Assembly: GCA_003554505.1 (NCBI GenBank)
Contig: PWGS01000174.1
Span: 1 to 28,460 of the forward strand
Reading direction: 5' to 3'
Source of the DNA: Desulfonatronospira sp.
GTDB lineage: Bacteria; Desulfobacterota; Desulfovibrionia; Desulfovibrionales; Desulfonatronovibrionaceae
Length of the DNA stretch: 28,460 bases
Shown here: positions 7,233 to 15,960 of the stretch, in pieces
Layout of the letters: every line of letters begins with the position of its first letter
Numbering within the stretch: the stretch's first letter is position 1
Translations under genes and position numbers: made by a program
Notes under the pieces: generated by a model
What the model was told of the DNA's origin: nothing
The model's database searches: none
Seen by the model: the letters and a program-made list of their open reading frames with translations, nothing else

Positions 7233-7523
7233 ATGCCTGAAAAGAAGAAAACAAAAAAATCGGCTGGTTACAAGTTGCTGGCGTTCATGCTGCTGGCGAC
7301 ATTTATTCTGGGCATGGCCAAGGTCTGGGTGACTGTGGAAAGAGTGGACATGGCCTACCGCATGGAAAGGCTCCAGGAAGAACACCGGGACAACAGGGAA
7401 CTGCGAACCAAGTTGTCCATAGAACAAAACAACCTCCTGTCTCCCTACAGGCTCAGACAGTTCGGCCGGGAACACGGCCTGACCAAGCCCGGGGATGAAC
7501 AGGTCCGCAAAATCAGGAAGTAA
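7233..7523 (+). CDS. ftsL: cell division protein FtsL-like
   Basis: A 96-residue bitopic membrane protein. A lysine-rich cytoplasmic tail (residues 1-13) precedes one hydrophobic segment (about 14-33, LLAFMLLATFILGMAK), then an extracytoplasmic stretch rich in charged residues that should form a short coiled coil (about 36-70), and the LLSPYRLRQFGREHGLTKP segment typical of FtsL. Sequence identity within FtsL is always low, so the call rests on size, topology and its place between rsmH and ftsI. FtsL joins FtsQ and FtsB and helps activate FtsWI. No strong ribosome site is seen before the ATG (GGGATCTGAAAC). The gene ends 9 bp before ftsI. Confidence 0.88.
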   Translation: MPEKKKTKKSAGYKLLAFMLLATFILGMAKVWVTVERVDMAYRMERLQEEHRDNRELRTKLSIEQNNLLSPYRLRQFGREHGLTKPGDEQVRKIRK

Positions 7524-7532
7524 GTCAAGGAT

Positions 7533-9491
7533 ATGCCCAGACAGGACCCCGGAAAGAAGACCAGGGAGGACAGCAGGGTCAAGATAGGCCTGGTACTTGC
7601 GTTCTGCTTTATCTTCTGGGGTGCCCTGTGGGCCAGGGCCCTGCAGGTACAGGTCCTTCAGGGCGAAGAACTGGCTGAGCAGGCCAACAGGCAGTACTTC
7701 AGCCAGGAAAAAATCATGGGAAAAAGGGGCGAAATCTTCGATCGCCAGGGCCGGGTCCTGGCCCAGAGTGTTCGCAGCAAATCCGTATATGCCAACCCCT
7801 TTTTGATGGACGACATTCATGCACAGGCAGCGAACCTGGGCCGGATACTTGATATTGATCCCGACTCCATACGGGTCAGGCTTGGCCGTAAAAGCAGTTT
7901 TGTCTGGCTGGACAGAAAAATAAGCGACCGGGTGGCTCATGAAGTAGCCTCTGCAGATATTCCCGGGGTTTTTATTATTGACGAGCACAGCCGGGTTTAT
8001 CCCCATAAACATATGCTGGGGCAGGTTCTGGGATTTGTTGGTATGGACAATACCGGGCTGGAAGGACTGGAAAGGTCCCTGGATGAAAGGCTCAGCGGAG
8101 CGGAAATGGTCATGATCATGCAAAGAGATGCTTCCGGGCAGAGATTCAGTCTGATGCCCAGACAGCCGGATCAGCGGGTGGACGGAGAAGACGTGCACCT
8201 GACCATCGACTCCAGGATGCAGTTTCACGTGGAGCAGGCCCTGGCCGACGCTGTGGAAAAAAACAATGGCCAAAACGGCATGGCCATGGTGGTACACGTA
8301 CCCACCGGTGACATCCTGGCCTGGGCCAACTATCCCTTTTTCAATCCCAACAATTTCCGCGCCTCAAGCCCGGATATCTGGCGCAACCGGGGCGCAACCG
8401 ACCTCATTGAGCCGGGCTCCCCTCTGAAGCCCTTTCTTGTGGCCGCAGCCCTGGAAGAAAACGTGACCCGGGGCGATTCCCTGTATTACTGTGAACAGGG
8501 CCAGTGGAGGCTGGGCAGAAACCAGATCAAAGATGTAAAGGAATACGGGTGGCTTACTGTAAACAGGATCCTGCGCTACTCCAGCAACATAGGCGCGGCC
8601 AAGATAGGCACGGACCTGGGGCCCGGCGCCCTGCACAGTTATTTAACCAGGCTGGGCCTGGATCAGGCCACCGGAGTCCAGGTTCCCGGTCAGAGCCGGG
8701 GTCTGCTGCGCCCCCCCAATACCTGGAGCAACATGGACCTGGCCACCATTTCCTTCGGGCAGGGAATGGCCACCTCGTTTCTGCAGCTGGCCAGGGCCTA
8801 CGCCACCCTGGGCAATCACGGGATTTACACGGACCTGAATCTCCTGCAGGAGAAAAGCCGCCCTGTTTCCTCGGAGCAAAGGGTTTTTTCCAGGGGGGTG
8901 AGCCGGGATGTACTGGCCATGATGCGCGACGCCGTGGAAAGAGACGGCACCGGAACCAGGGCCAGGATCAGCGGCATAGAAGTGGGAGGCAAGACCGGGA
9001 CTGCGCAGAAGGCCTCTCCCCAGGGGGGATACAGCGATAAATACGTGGCTTCCTTTGTGGGATTTCTGCCGGCCATGGACCCGGAGTACATGATAATGGT
9101 CCTGGTGGATGAGCCTGAAAGCCCTTATTATGGCGGACTGGTGGCTGCCCCGGCGTTTCAGCGCATCGGAGACAGAATGCTTTCCTCGCAGAAAGGCCTG
9201 GGTCTGCGCAGGCTGGTCCTGGAGGGCTCCGGCACGGATACGGAGTCGTACACCGGAGAGTCCGGCAGGTTCAGCATAGCAGCCAGACAGACCAGGGAGG
9301 TGGATGCCTCCAGCGTGCCCGACCTGCGCGGGACCCCCCTGCGTCTGGCCGTGGAAAGCCTCATTGAGGCCGGCATAGAACCCAGGCTTGAAGGCACCGG
9401 AGGCAAGGTCCGGGAGCAGAGCCCCTCTCCCGGCGGCAACTGGGAAGGCGAAGAAAAACAGATCACCCTCAAGCTTTGCCCCGGGTCATGA
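7533..9491 (+). CDS. ftsI: septal peptidoglycan transpeptidase FtsI (PBP3/SpoVD-like, with PASTA domain)
   Basis: A class B penicillin-binding protein of 652 residues. One N-terminal membrane segment (about 17-36) is followed by the PBP dimer region (GKRGEIFDRQGRVLAQS) and the transpeptidase domain with SxxK as S296-P-L-K299, SxN as S351-x-N-type YSSN (S350-N352), and KTG at 487-489 (GGKTGTAQKA). The C-terminus (about 585-652) holds one PASTA domain (VPDLRGTPLRLAVESLIEAG). It cross-links new peptidoglycan at the septum with FtsW in the inner membrane and periplasm. Proline straight after the catalytic serine is unusual, but the catalytic Ser and Lys are in place. The start follows ftsL by 9 bp with AAGG very close; the alternative AGGAAG at 7515-7520 is 12 bases away. 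Confidence 0.96.
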   Translation: MPRQDPGKKTREDSRVKIGLVLAFCFIFWGALWARALQVQVLQGEELAEQANRQYFSQEKIMGKRGEIFDRQGRVLAQSVRSKSVYANPFLMDDIHAQAANLGRILDIDPDSIRVRLGRKSSFVWLDRKISDRVAHEVASADIPGVFIIDEHSRVYPHKHMLGQVLGFVGMDNTGLEGLERSLDERLSGAEMVMIMQRDASGQRFSLMPRQPDQRVDGEDVHLTIDSRMQFHVEQALADAVEKNNGQNGMAMVVHVPTGDILAWANYPFFNPNNFRASSPDIWRNRGATDLIEPGSPLKPFLVAAALEENVTRGDSLYYCEQGQWRLGRNQIKDVKEYGWLTVNRILRYSSNIGAAKIGTDLGPGALHSYLTRLGLDQATGVQVPGQSRGLLRPPNTWSNMDLATISFGQGMATSFLQLARAYATLGNHGIYTDLNLLQEKSRPVSSEQRVFSRGVSRDVLAMMRDAVERDGTGTRARISGIEVGGKTGTAQKASPQGGYSDKYVASFVGFLPAMDPEYMIMVLVDEPESPYYGGLVAAPAFQRIGDRMLSSQKGLGLRRLVLEGSGTDTESYTGESGRFSIAARQTREVDASSVPDLRGTPLRLAVESLIEAGIEPRLEGTGGKVREQSPSPGGNWEGEEKQITLKLCPGS

Positions 9492-9521
9492 TAGAAAGAT
9501 AGAATGATGGAAAGATAGAAT
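9490..9521 (+). repeat. 8-bp tandem array (GATAGAAW) joining ftsI and murE
   Basis: Four octamers run from within the ftsI stop codon (9489-9491) into the murE start codon: GATAGAAA, GATAGAAT, GATGGAAA, GATAGAAT. The array fills the whole junction. GGAAAG (9509-9514) in the third and fourth units is the only Shine-Dalgarno candidate for murE, and the last unit contributes the A and T of its ATG (9520-9522). Confidence 0.85.
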
Positions 9522-10989
9522 GAAAAGCTGGAAAGAAGTCATAAACGAAGCCCGGGGGGGCAGGCAGATACAAAGCGACTCGCGCCTGGTGAACCCCGGG
9601 GACATATTCGTGGCCCTGCCCGGAACCAGGGTCCACGGCAACAGCTTTATCCCCGAGGCCCTGGACAGAGGTGCCGCCTTTGTCGTCGCCCGCGGCGAAC
9701 CTCCCGGGCAGGACCGGTTGATCCCCCATGACGATCCCGCCCTGGCCCTGGGAGAGCTGGCCAGGGCCCACTTTGGAACCGACAGGCTGAGCATGAAGAT
9801 AGTGGGAGTCACCGGGACCAACGGAAAGACCACCACCAGCTATATCCTGGAGCATCTTTTCACCTGCAGCGGATACAAAACCGGAGTACTGGGCACTGTG
9901 AATTACCGCTGGCCCGGGACCACTCTAAAATCAGGCACCACCACTCCCGAATGCCTGGACCTGCACCGCATGCTGGCCGTGATGCAGGCCCAGGATGTGC
10001 AGGTGGTCTGCCTGGAAGCCTCATCTCACGCTCTGGACCAGAAGCGCCTGGCAGGCATTGATATCCATGTGGCTGTCTTTACCAATATTTCCAGGGATCA
10101 CCTGGACTACCACAGCGACATGCAGGACTACTTCCGGGCCAAGAAAAAACTGTTTTCGCCTTACAACCCCCGGAGTTTCATTGGAAACGTGATAAACATG
10201 GACGACCCCTATGGACGCGCCCTGGCCCGGGAAGCCCCCCGGATCCTGGGCTACGGGCTGCAGAAGGAGTTTTCGCCGGGGCTTCAGGGACGCCTGGTTA
10301 AAAGCACTGCCATGGGGCTGGAACTAAAATGCAGCTACCAGGACAGCTCATGGACCATCTCCTGCAGCCTGCCGGGGAACCACAACGCCCTGAACCTCCT
10401 GGCCGCTCAGGGGGCGGGGATTTGTCTGGGGCTGGAGCCGAAACATTTCGAATGCTTAAGGGAACTTGGACCTATCCCGGGACGCCTGGAAAAGGTTCCG
10501 GCCCCTGAAGGGATAAATATCTACGTGGATTATGCCCATACCCCGGACGCCCTGGAAAACGTATGCCTGGCCCTGAGAGAGCTGTCATTCAGCAAGCTTG
10601 CAGTGCTCTTCGGGTGCGGCGGTGACCGGGACCGGGGCAAACGCCCGGAAATGGGCCGGGCCGTAGCCGCGCACGCCGACATGATCTTTCTCACCTCGGA
10701 TAATCCCAGGTTCGAGGATCCTGGCAGCATAATCAGGGACATTCTGCCCGGGGTTAAAGAGCATCCCTGCGTGCATGTCCATCCGGACCGCAGACAGGCC
10801 ATAAAAAAAGCGGTGGCTCTCCTGGCACCGGGAGAAGCCCTGCTGGTGGCGGGCAAGGGACACGAGGACTACCAGGAAATCCGGGGAGTCAGGCAGGATT
10901 TCAGTGACATGGGTGAAATCAAAAGGGCCTTAAGCGACCTGCAGTGCAAGGCCCCCAAGCCTTGCCGTACAGAGGCGGGGTGCACATGA
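9520..10989 (+). CDS. murE: UDP-N-acetylmuramoyl-L-alanyl-D-glutamate--2,6-diaminopimelate ligase MurE
   Basis: A 489-residue cytoplasmic Mur ligase. It adds meso-diaminopimelate to UDP-MurNAc-L-Ala-D-Glu with ATP. The substrate-loop SDSR (19-22) and GDIFVALPG, the P-loop GTNGKTT (99-105, K103), TTTPECLDL, EASSHALDQ, the FTNISRDHLDYH block and DYAHTPDALEN are all present. The specificity motif DNPR (394-397) is the one that selects meso-DAP rather than lysine, supporting a Gram-negative-type wall. The start codon and ribosome site lie in an octamer repeat. The stop overlaps the murF start by four bases (ATGA). Confidence 0.97.
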   Translation: MKSWKEVINEARGGRQIQSDSRLVNPGDIFVALPGTRVHGNSFIPEALDRGAAFVVARGEPPGQDRLIPHDDPALALGELARAHFGTDRLSMKIVGVTGTNGKTTTSYILEHLFTCSGYKTGVLGTVNYRWPGTTLKSGTTTPECLDLHRMLAVMQAQDVQVVCLEASSHALDQKRLAGIDIHVAVFTNISRDHLDYHSDMQDYFRAKKKLFSPYNPRSFIGNVINMDDPYGRALAREAPRILGYGLQKEFSPGLQGRLVKSTAMGLELKCSYQDSSWTISCSLPGNHNALNLLAAQGAGICLGLEPKHFECLRELGPIPGRLEKVPAPEGINIYVDYAHTPDALENVCLALRELSFSKLAVLFGCGGDRDRGKRPEMGRAVAAHADMIFLTSDNPRFEDPGSIIRDILPGVKEHPCVHVHPDRRQAIKKAVALLAPGEALLVAGKGHEDYQEIRGVRQDFSDMGEIKRALSDLQCKAPKPCRTEAGCT

Positions 10990-12371
10990 ATATTGGACTT
11001 GGAGAAGCAGCCCGGGCCATGCAATGCAAGGCTTACCTTTCGGGACTTGAAAACGCACCTGTAAACGCTGTCAAAACCGACAGCCGCCGGACCGGCCCCG
11101 GGGATCTCTTTTTCTGCCTGCAGGGGACCAGGACCGACGGACACGGCTTTGCCCGGCATGCCGCAGACCGGGGGGCCCTGGCCATTGTAGCCCACAAGGA
11201 ACTGACCGGCATTCAGGACAAGCCGGTACTTGTTGTGGACGATACCCTGAGGGCCCTGGGCAGGCTGGGCAGACACTGGAGGCTCAAAGCCGGGCCCAGG
11301 GTACTGGGCGTCACCGGATCTGCAGGCAAGACAACCACCAAGGAAATTCTGGCGGAAGTGCTTAAGACCCGCTTTGCAGTGGGCAAAAACTTTAAAAACT
11401 GGAATAATCAGCTGGGCCTGCCCCTTTCCCTGCTTATGCAAAGCGGTGATGAAGATTTCTGGATAATGGAGCTGGGCATCAATAACCCCGCGGACATGGG
11501 CGAGCTGGGAGAAATCCTGCTTCCGGATGCGGCTTTGATCCTGAATGTGGGGCCCTGCCATCTGGAAGGTCTGGGAGATGTCTGCGGGGTGGCCGCGTCC
11601 AAGTCCCGTATCCTTGATTATCTCCGGGCCGGGCACAAGGCCTTTATAAACCTGGACTACCCTGAGCTGCAGAGCGAAGTGGAAGCCAGGCCGAATCTGA
11701 ACATCACCTGGTTCTCCAGCCGCGACCCCGCAGCCGCCTGCCGTGTGACCTACAGCAGGAACAACCGGTTCATCCTGCATGCCCACGGCCAGACGCGCCC
11801 GTTTGAGGCTCCGGTGCAGGGGGCCCATTTCTGCGAGAATCTGGCCGCGATCTGGGCCGGGGCCCTGGAATACGGCATGCAGCCGGACGAAATCCAGGCC
11901 GGCCTTGAAAGGGCATCGCTTCCGGAGCAGAGAATGTCCATCAGTCGTTCCGGGGACTGGATAATTATTGATGATTCATACAACGCCAACCCCATGTCCA
12001 TGCAGGCCGCCCTGGAAACCGCCCGCAGCCTGGCCTCCGGGGGCAGTCTCATTCTGGTCCTGGGGGATATGGCCGAACTGGGCCAGGCCGAGGCCCGGGC
12101 CCACGAAGATCTGGGGCGCAGCCTTTGTGCAGGCGCTTTTACCGCCCTTTTCTATCACGGAGACAACCTGGAACATGTCCTGTCCGGGATGAACGGAGAA
12201 GGCAGCCGGAGGACCCATGAAATGCAGGATGTTTCATCGTTTCTCTCTGCGTGGGACAAAATGGGCTGCTCCGGGGGCGTGATACTTTTCAAGGGTTCCA
12301 GGAGGTCCGGAATGGACAGTTTTGTGCGGGCCTTCAAGGCTAAGGTGAAAACCCAGGAAACAGGGGGATAA
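10986..12371 (+). CDS. murF: UDP-N-acetylmuramoyl-tripeptide--D-alanyl-D-alanine ligase MurF
   Basis: A 461-residue Mur ligase that adds D-Ala-D-Ala to UDP-MurNAc-tripeptide, completing the cytoplasmic precursor. Seen: TDSRRTGPGDLFFCLQG, the P-loop GSAGKTTTKE (111-120, K115), NFKNWNNQLGLPLSLL, MELGINNPADMGEL and DDSYNANPMSM, all MurF signatures. I chose the ATG at 10986, inside the murE stop (ATGA overlap), with GAGGCGGGG just upstream; the frame extends to 10944 but those residues fall inside murE and are not family-like. The stop abuts the mraY start directly. D-Ala-D-Ala ligase (ddl), the source of its substrate, is not in this window. Confidence 0.97.
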   Translation: MNIGLGEAARAMQCKAYLSGLENAPVNAVKTDSRRTGPGDLFFCLQGTRTDGHGFARHAADRGALAIVAHKELTGIQDKPVLVVDDTLRALGRLGRHWRLKAGPRVLGVTGSAGKTTTKEILAEVLKTRFAVGKNFKNWNNQLGLPLSLLMQSGDEDFWIMELGINNPADMGELGEILLPDAALILNVGPCHLEGLGDVCGVAASKSRILDYLRAGHKAFINLDYPELQSEVEARPNLNITWFSSRDPAAACRVTYSRNNRFILHAHGQTRPFEAPVQGAHFCENLAAIWAGALEYGMQPDEIQAGLERASLPEQRMSISRSGDWIIIDDSYNANPMSMQAALETARSLASGGSLILVLGDMAELGQAEARAHEDLGRSLCAGAFTALFYHGDNLEHVLSGMNGEGSRRTHEMQDVSSFLSAWDKMGCSGGVILFKGSRRSGMDSFVRAFKAKVKTQETGG

Positions 12372-13448
12372 ATGCTCTATCATCTGCTTTACCCTTTAAG
12401 CCAGGAAATAAGCTTTTTCAATGTCTTTCAGTATATTACATTCAGGAGCATATACGCCCTGCTCACCTCCCTGCTCCTGAGCCTGTGGCTTGGCCCCAAG
12501 TTCATAAAGTGGCTGCAGCGCATCAAGTGCGGACAATATGTCCAGGAAGACGGACCCGATCATCAGGTGAAACAGGGCCCCCCCACCATGGGCGGAGTTC
12601 TCGTGGGCTTTACCCTGGCGGTAAGCGTTCTTCTGTGGGGAGATCTCACCAACAGGCTTGTCTGGATGTGTCTGTTCGTATTCGGAGGATTTTTCCTGGT
12701 GGGATTTTTTGATGACTACCTGAAGGTAATCAAGAAGCACAACCAGGGCCTGGGCGTCAAGGGCAAGCTCCTGGGTCAGGGAATTATCGCCCTGGGCGCG
12801 GTCTCCATTCTCATGACCCTGCCGGGATACAATACCGAGCTGCTTATACCCTTTTTCAAGGATATCAGGCCGGACCTCTTTCTTTTTTACGTTCCCTTTG
12901 CCGCAGTGGTCATGATCGGGGCCTCCAACGGGGTGAACCTCACCGACGGCCTGGACGGCCTGGCCATCGGTCCGTACATAGTCAGCGCCGGATGTCTGGC
13001 GGTATTCGTATACGTATCCGGGCATTACCACCTGGCGGATTATCTCCAGGTGCCCTACATACCCGGGCTGGGCGAGGTGACCGTCTTCTGCGGGGCCCTG
13101 GTGGGAGCGGGACTGGGATTTCTATGGTACAACGCCTACCCGGCTCAGATATTCATGGGGGATACCGGCAGCATCAGTCTGGGGGGCACACTGGGCTTCA
13201 TTGCAGTTTTGTGCAAGCAGGAGCTTTTGCTCATCATCGTAGGGGGGCTCTTTGTTATCGAGACCCTGTCGGTGATCCTGCAGGTGGGCTATTACAAAAT
13301 GAGCGGAGGCAAGCGCATCTTTCGCATGGCCCCGCTGCATCACCATTTTGAATTAAAAGGGGTGCCGGAATCCAAGATAATCATCCGGTTCTGGATTCTG
13401 TCCATACTCTTTGCCCTGGCGGCACTGAGTACGCTTAAGCTCAGATAG
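12372..13448 (+). CDS. mraY: phospho-N-acetylmuramoyl-pentapeptide-transferase MraY
   Basis: A polytopic inner-membrane enzyme of 358 residues that moves phospho-MurNAc-pentapeptide onto undecaprenyl phosphate to make lipid I. About ten hydrophobic segments are visible. Catalytic landmarks are present: the GPPTMGG block near residue 70, D114-D115 in [18 protein letters not shown] (D192, D195), FMGDTGS and the HHHF cluster (H323-H325). The ATG directly follows the murF TAA with AGGGGGA as ribosome site. The N-terminal [20 protein letters not shown] matches usual MraY starts. Confidence 0.97.
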   Translation: MLYHLLYPLSQEISFFNVFQYITFRSIYALLTSLLLSLWLGPKFIKWLQRIKCGQYVQEDGPDHQVKQGPPTMGGVLVGFTLAVSVLLWGDLTNRLVWMCLFVFGGFFLVGFFDDYLKVIKKHNQGLGVKGKLLGQGIIALGAVSILMTLPGYNTELLIPFFKDIRPDLFLFYVPFAAVVMIGASNGVNLTDGLDGLAIGPYIVSAGCLAVFVYVSGHYHLADYLQVPYIPGLGEVTVFCGALVGAGLGFLWYNAYPAQIFMGDTGSISLGGTLGFIAVLCKQELLLIIVGGLFVIETLSVILQVGYYKMSGGKRIFRMAPLHHHFELKGVPESKIIIRFWILSILFALAALSTLKLR

Positions 13449-13460
13449 ACAGGAAAAATC

Positions 13461-14762
13461 ATGCAGGAGATGGTGCACAAAGATCAGTTGAAAGGCCACA
13501 GGGCGGTGGTAGTGGGCGCGGGCCGTTCAGGCCTGTCCGCTGCTGCCCTTCTTGGATCCCTGGGAGCCGGGGTAAGGCTCCTGGAGAAGCGAACCGGCTT
13601 TGACGCCTCGCAGCTGGAGACCAAGGGTCTGTCGGACGTGGAACTCATCCTGGGAGAGCATAGACAAGAACATTTCAAAGGCGCGGACCTGGTGGTAGTC
13701 AGCCCCGGCATCTCCCTGGCCATGGTCAGGAGCCTGTGCCCGGAAGGCCGGACCGTAATCTCGGAGCTGGAACTGGCTTCCTGGTTCATTTCCGAACCGG
13801 TCATCGCGGTCACAGGAACCAACGGCAAAACCACCACCTGCATGCTCATGCAAAACGTCCTGGAAAAGGCCGGGCGCAGGGTGTTCACCGGCGGCAACAT
13901 CGGAACCCCCTTGAGCGACCATGTGCTTTCCGGAAAAAGAGCCGATATACTGGTTCTGGAGGTAAGCAGCTTCCAGCTTCAGGGCTGCAGCGGGTTTGCC
14001 CCGCACGTGGGTGTGCTGCTCAACTTTTCCGCCAACCACCTGGACCATCATGAAAGCGAGGAGGAGTACTTCCGGGCCAAGATGCAGCTCTTTGCCCGCC
14101 AGAGCCCCATGGACCTGGCTGTACTGCCCCTGGAACTGCGCGCAAGAGTGGAGAAAGATTTCAGGATCAAAAGCAATATCCCCTACTTTGCCCCCACTGG
14201 AAGGTTTGACTGCCCCGCTCTGCCCGGAGCGCACAACCAGGCCAATATGGAGGCGGCCTTACTGGCCTGCGGCTTTGTGGACGTCAGCAGAAATATTTTT
14301 GACCAGGCCCTGCAGGAATTTACCCCCCCGCCGCACAGGCAGGAGGTGTTTCTACAGGACAAAGGGGTACGCTACATCAACGATTCCAAGGCTACCACCC
14401 TGGAAGCCATGGCAGCCGCCCTCAAGGCCTTTGATGCACCCATCCGGCTCCTGGCCGGAGGCAGGTACAAGGGCGGGGATTTCTCCCTGCTGGCCCGGAC
14501 CCTGCAGGAAAAGGCAGCCAAGGTTTATCTCTTCGGCGACAGCCGGGAGATCTTTGAAAACGCATGGAAGGACAGCGTGAAGATTGAATATTTCCCGGAC
14601 CTGGAGCAGGCCGCGGCCCGGGCGGTACAGGAAGCAGATCACGGAGACAGTGTACTTCTGTCCCCCGGCACCTCGAGCTTTGATCTTTTCAGTAATTACC
14701 AGGAGCGTGGGGAGGCCTTTAAGACAGCAGTGAGAAAAGAGACCGGCATAACACTGCAGTGA
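13461..14762 (+). CDS. murD: UDP-N-acetylmuramoyl-L-alanine--D-glutamate ligase MurD
   Basis: A 433-residue Mur ligase that adds D-glutamate to UDP-MurNAc-L-Ala. The N-terminal Rossmann-like domain starts with AVVVGAGRSGLSAA and VVSPGIS. The P-loop is GTNGKTTT (119-126, K123), followed by GGNIGTPL, VLEVSSFQL, NFSANHLDHH and, in the C-terminal domain, INDSKATTLEA and SPGTSSFDLFSNYQERG. All key motifs are intact. AGGAAAAA precedes the ATG, 12 bp after mraY. A 9-bp tandem array starts at the first base after its stop codon. Confidence 0.97.
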   Translation: MQEMVHKDQLKGHRAVVVGAGRSGLSAAALLGSLGAGVRLLEKRTGFDASQLETKGLSDVELILGEHRQEHFKGADLVVVSPGISLAMVRSLCPEGRTVISELELASWFISEPVIAVTGTNGKTTTCMLMQNVLEKAGRRVFTGGNIGTPLSDHVLSGKRADILVLEVSSFQLQGCSGFAPHVGVLLNFSANHLDHHESEEEYFRAKMQLFARQSPMDLAVLPLELRARVEKDFRIKSNIPYFAPTGRFDCPALPGAHNQANMEAALLACGFVDVSRNIFDQALQEFTPPPHRQEVFLQDKGVRYINDSKATTLEAMAAALKAFDAPIRLLAGGRYKGGDFSLLARTLQEKAAKVYLFGDSREIFENAWKDSVKIEYFPDLEQAAARAVQEADHGDSVLLSPGTSSFDLFSNYQERGEAFKTAVRKETGITLQ

Positions 14763-14834
14763 GTCGGACATGTTGGACATGTCGGACCTGTCAGACTGGT
14801 CAGACCTGTCGGACATGTCAGACACGTCGGAGAA
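14763..14834 (+). repeat. 9-bp tandem array (GTCRGACMT) between murD and ftsW
   Basis: Eight nonamers begin immediately after the murD stop: GTCGGACAT, GTTGGACAT, GTCGGACCT, GTCAGACTG, GTCAGACCT, GTCGGACAT, GTCAGACAC and GTCGGAGAA. Because the period is three codons, the array stays open in one frame and reads as repeated Ser-Asp-Met/Leu. It carries three in-frame ATG codons (14770, 14779, 14815) that could start ftsW. Confidence 0.9.
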
Positions 14835-15960
14835 AACAGAGCAAAAAAACATGACCAGCAAAAAAAACGCCGCAAAAAACCAGGGGCCGGACCTGTGGCT
14901 GCTTTTATCGGTACTTATTCTGGCCGGGCTGGGACTTATGATGATCCTGAGCACCAGTGCCATCATGGCCGAGCGTTTTTATGCGGACAAATACTTCTTT
15001 TTCAAGCGCCAGGTCCTTTTCGGGCTGGCAGGACTTGTGGTCATGTACCTGGGCTACAGGATCAACAGGGATCTTCTGTACCGGCTTCGCTACCTCTGGG
15101 TGGCAGGTGCCCTTGCCCTGCTGGCGGTGACTGTATTCACCCCCTGGGGGTATGCAGCCGGAGGAGCCACCAGGTGGGTCGATCTAGGTTTTTTCAACAT
15201 CCAGCCACTGGAACTGGCCAAAGTGGCCCTGGTCATTTATTTGGCCTGTTTTTTTGCTTTCAAGCAGGACAAGGTCAAGACCTTCAGCGTGGGATTTCTT
15301 CCTCCCACGGTGATTACCGGTATATTCTGCGCCCTTTTGCTGCTGCAGCCGGATTTCGGAGGGGCGGTCTACATGGCCGGACTTTTGTTTCTTCTGAGCC
15401 TGGTGGGAGGGACCAGGATCATCTACCTGTTCTCCTCCTCGGTTCTGGCGGCGATAACCGCGGCTGTACTGGTGCTGCAGTCGCCCTACAGGTTCAGAAG
15501 GTGGTTTTCTTTTCTGGATCCCTTTCAGGACGCACAGGATGCCGGCTATCAGCTGGTACAGTCTCTGTACGCCTTTGGTTCCGGTGGAATATGGGGCATG
15601 GGGCTGGGAGAAGGCAGACAGAAGCTCTTCTTTCTGCCTGAAGCGCACAACGACTTCATCATGGCCGTGGTGGGCGAAGAACTGGGTTTCATCGGGGTAT
15701 CCCTGGTCTTCATCGTCCTGGGGATCCTTCTTTGGAGGGTGCTGACCATATGCATGTCCCAGGAAGAGCTGGTGGACAGGTTTGCCGGCCTGGGCATGGG
15801 GATGATCATTATCCTGGGGGCCCTTTTAAACCTGGCGGGGGTCCTGGGGGTCATACCGCCCAAAGGACTGCCCATGCCCTTTATCAGTTATGGGGGCAGC
15901 AGCCTGCTTGTGTCTTTCTTCTGCGCGGGCTTTCTGCTCAACCTATCCAGGAGCAGGTGA
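14770..15960 (+). CDS. ftsW: septal peptidoglycan polymerase (SEDS family) FtsW
   Basis: A 396-residue SEDS glycosyltransferase with about ten membrane segments starting near residue 37. It polymerises lipid II at the septum together with FtsI. Seen: GATRWVDLG, NIQPLELAK (Q145-K151), LLQPDFGGAVYMAG with the conserved Asp, YQLVQSLYAFGSGG, GMGLGEGRQK, LPEAHNDFIMAVVGEELGF, and PFISYGGSSL near the end. FtsW is favoured over RodA by its place between murD and murG. The start is uncertain: ATG 14770 lies in a 9-bp repeat array and has no ribosome site, so residues 1-22 (MLDMSDLSDW...) may be repeat-derived; ATG 14851 (MTSKKN) gives a more family-like N-terminus. The stop overlaps the murG start. 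Confidence 0.94.
   Translation: MLDMSDLSDWSDLSDMSDTSEKTEQKNMTSKKNAAKNQGPDLWLLLSVLILAGLGLMMILSTSAIMAERFYADKYFFFKRQVLFGLAGLVVMYLGYRINRDLLYRLRYLWVAGALALLAVTVFTPWGYAAGGATRWVDLGFFNIQPLELAKVALVIYLACFFAFKQDKVKTFSVGFLPPTVITGIFCALLLLQPDFGGAVYMAGLLFLLSLVGGTRIIYLFSSSVLAAITAAVLVLQSPYRFRRWFSFLDPFQDAQDAGYQLVQSLYAFGSGGIWGMGLGEGRQKLFFLPEAHNDFIMAVVGEELGFIGVSLVFIVLGILLWRVLTICMSQEELVDRFAGLGMGMIIILGALLNLAGVLGVIPPKGLPMPFISYGGSSLLVSFFCAGFLLNLSRSR

Noticed and set aside
7019..7234. Minus-strand frame reading MPxAPCxMP-type repeats
   Set aside because: It is produced by the 7-bp tandem array, whose period opens several frames at once; no other evidence of a gene.
7206..8297. 363-codon minus-strand frame opposite ftsL and ftsI
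   Set aside because: Antisense to two convincing division genes and made open by their codon bias; no recognisable protein features.
10869..11828. 319-codon minus-strand frame opposite murF
   Set aside because: Shadow of murE/murF codon use; no family motif and no start signal.
15732..15959. N-terminal extension of murG
   Set aside because: The extra 76 codons lie inside ftsW; the ATG at 15960 with AGGAG gives the exact MurG start and a normal operon overlap.
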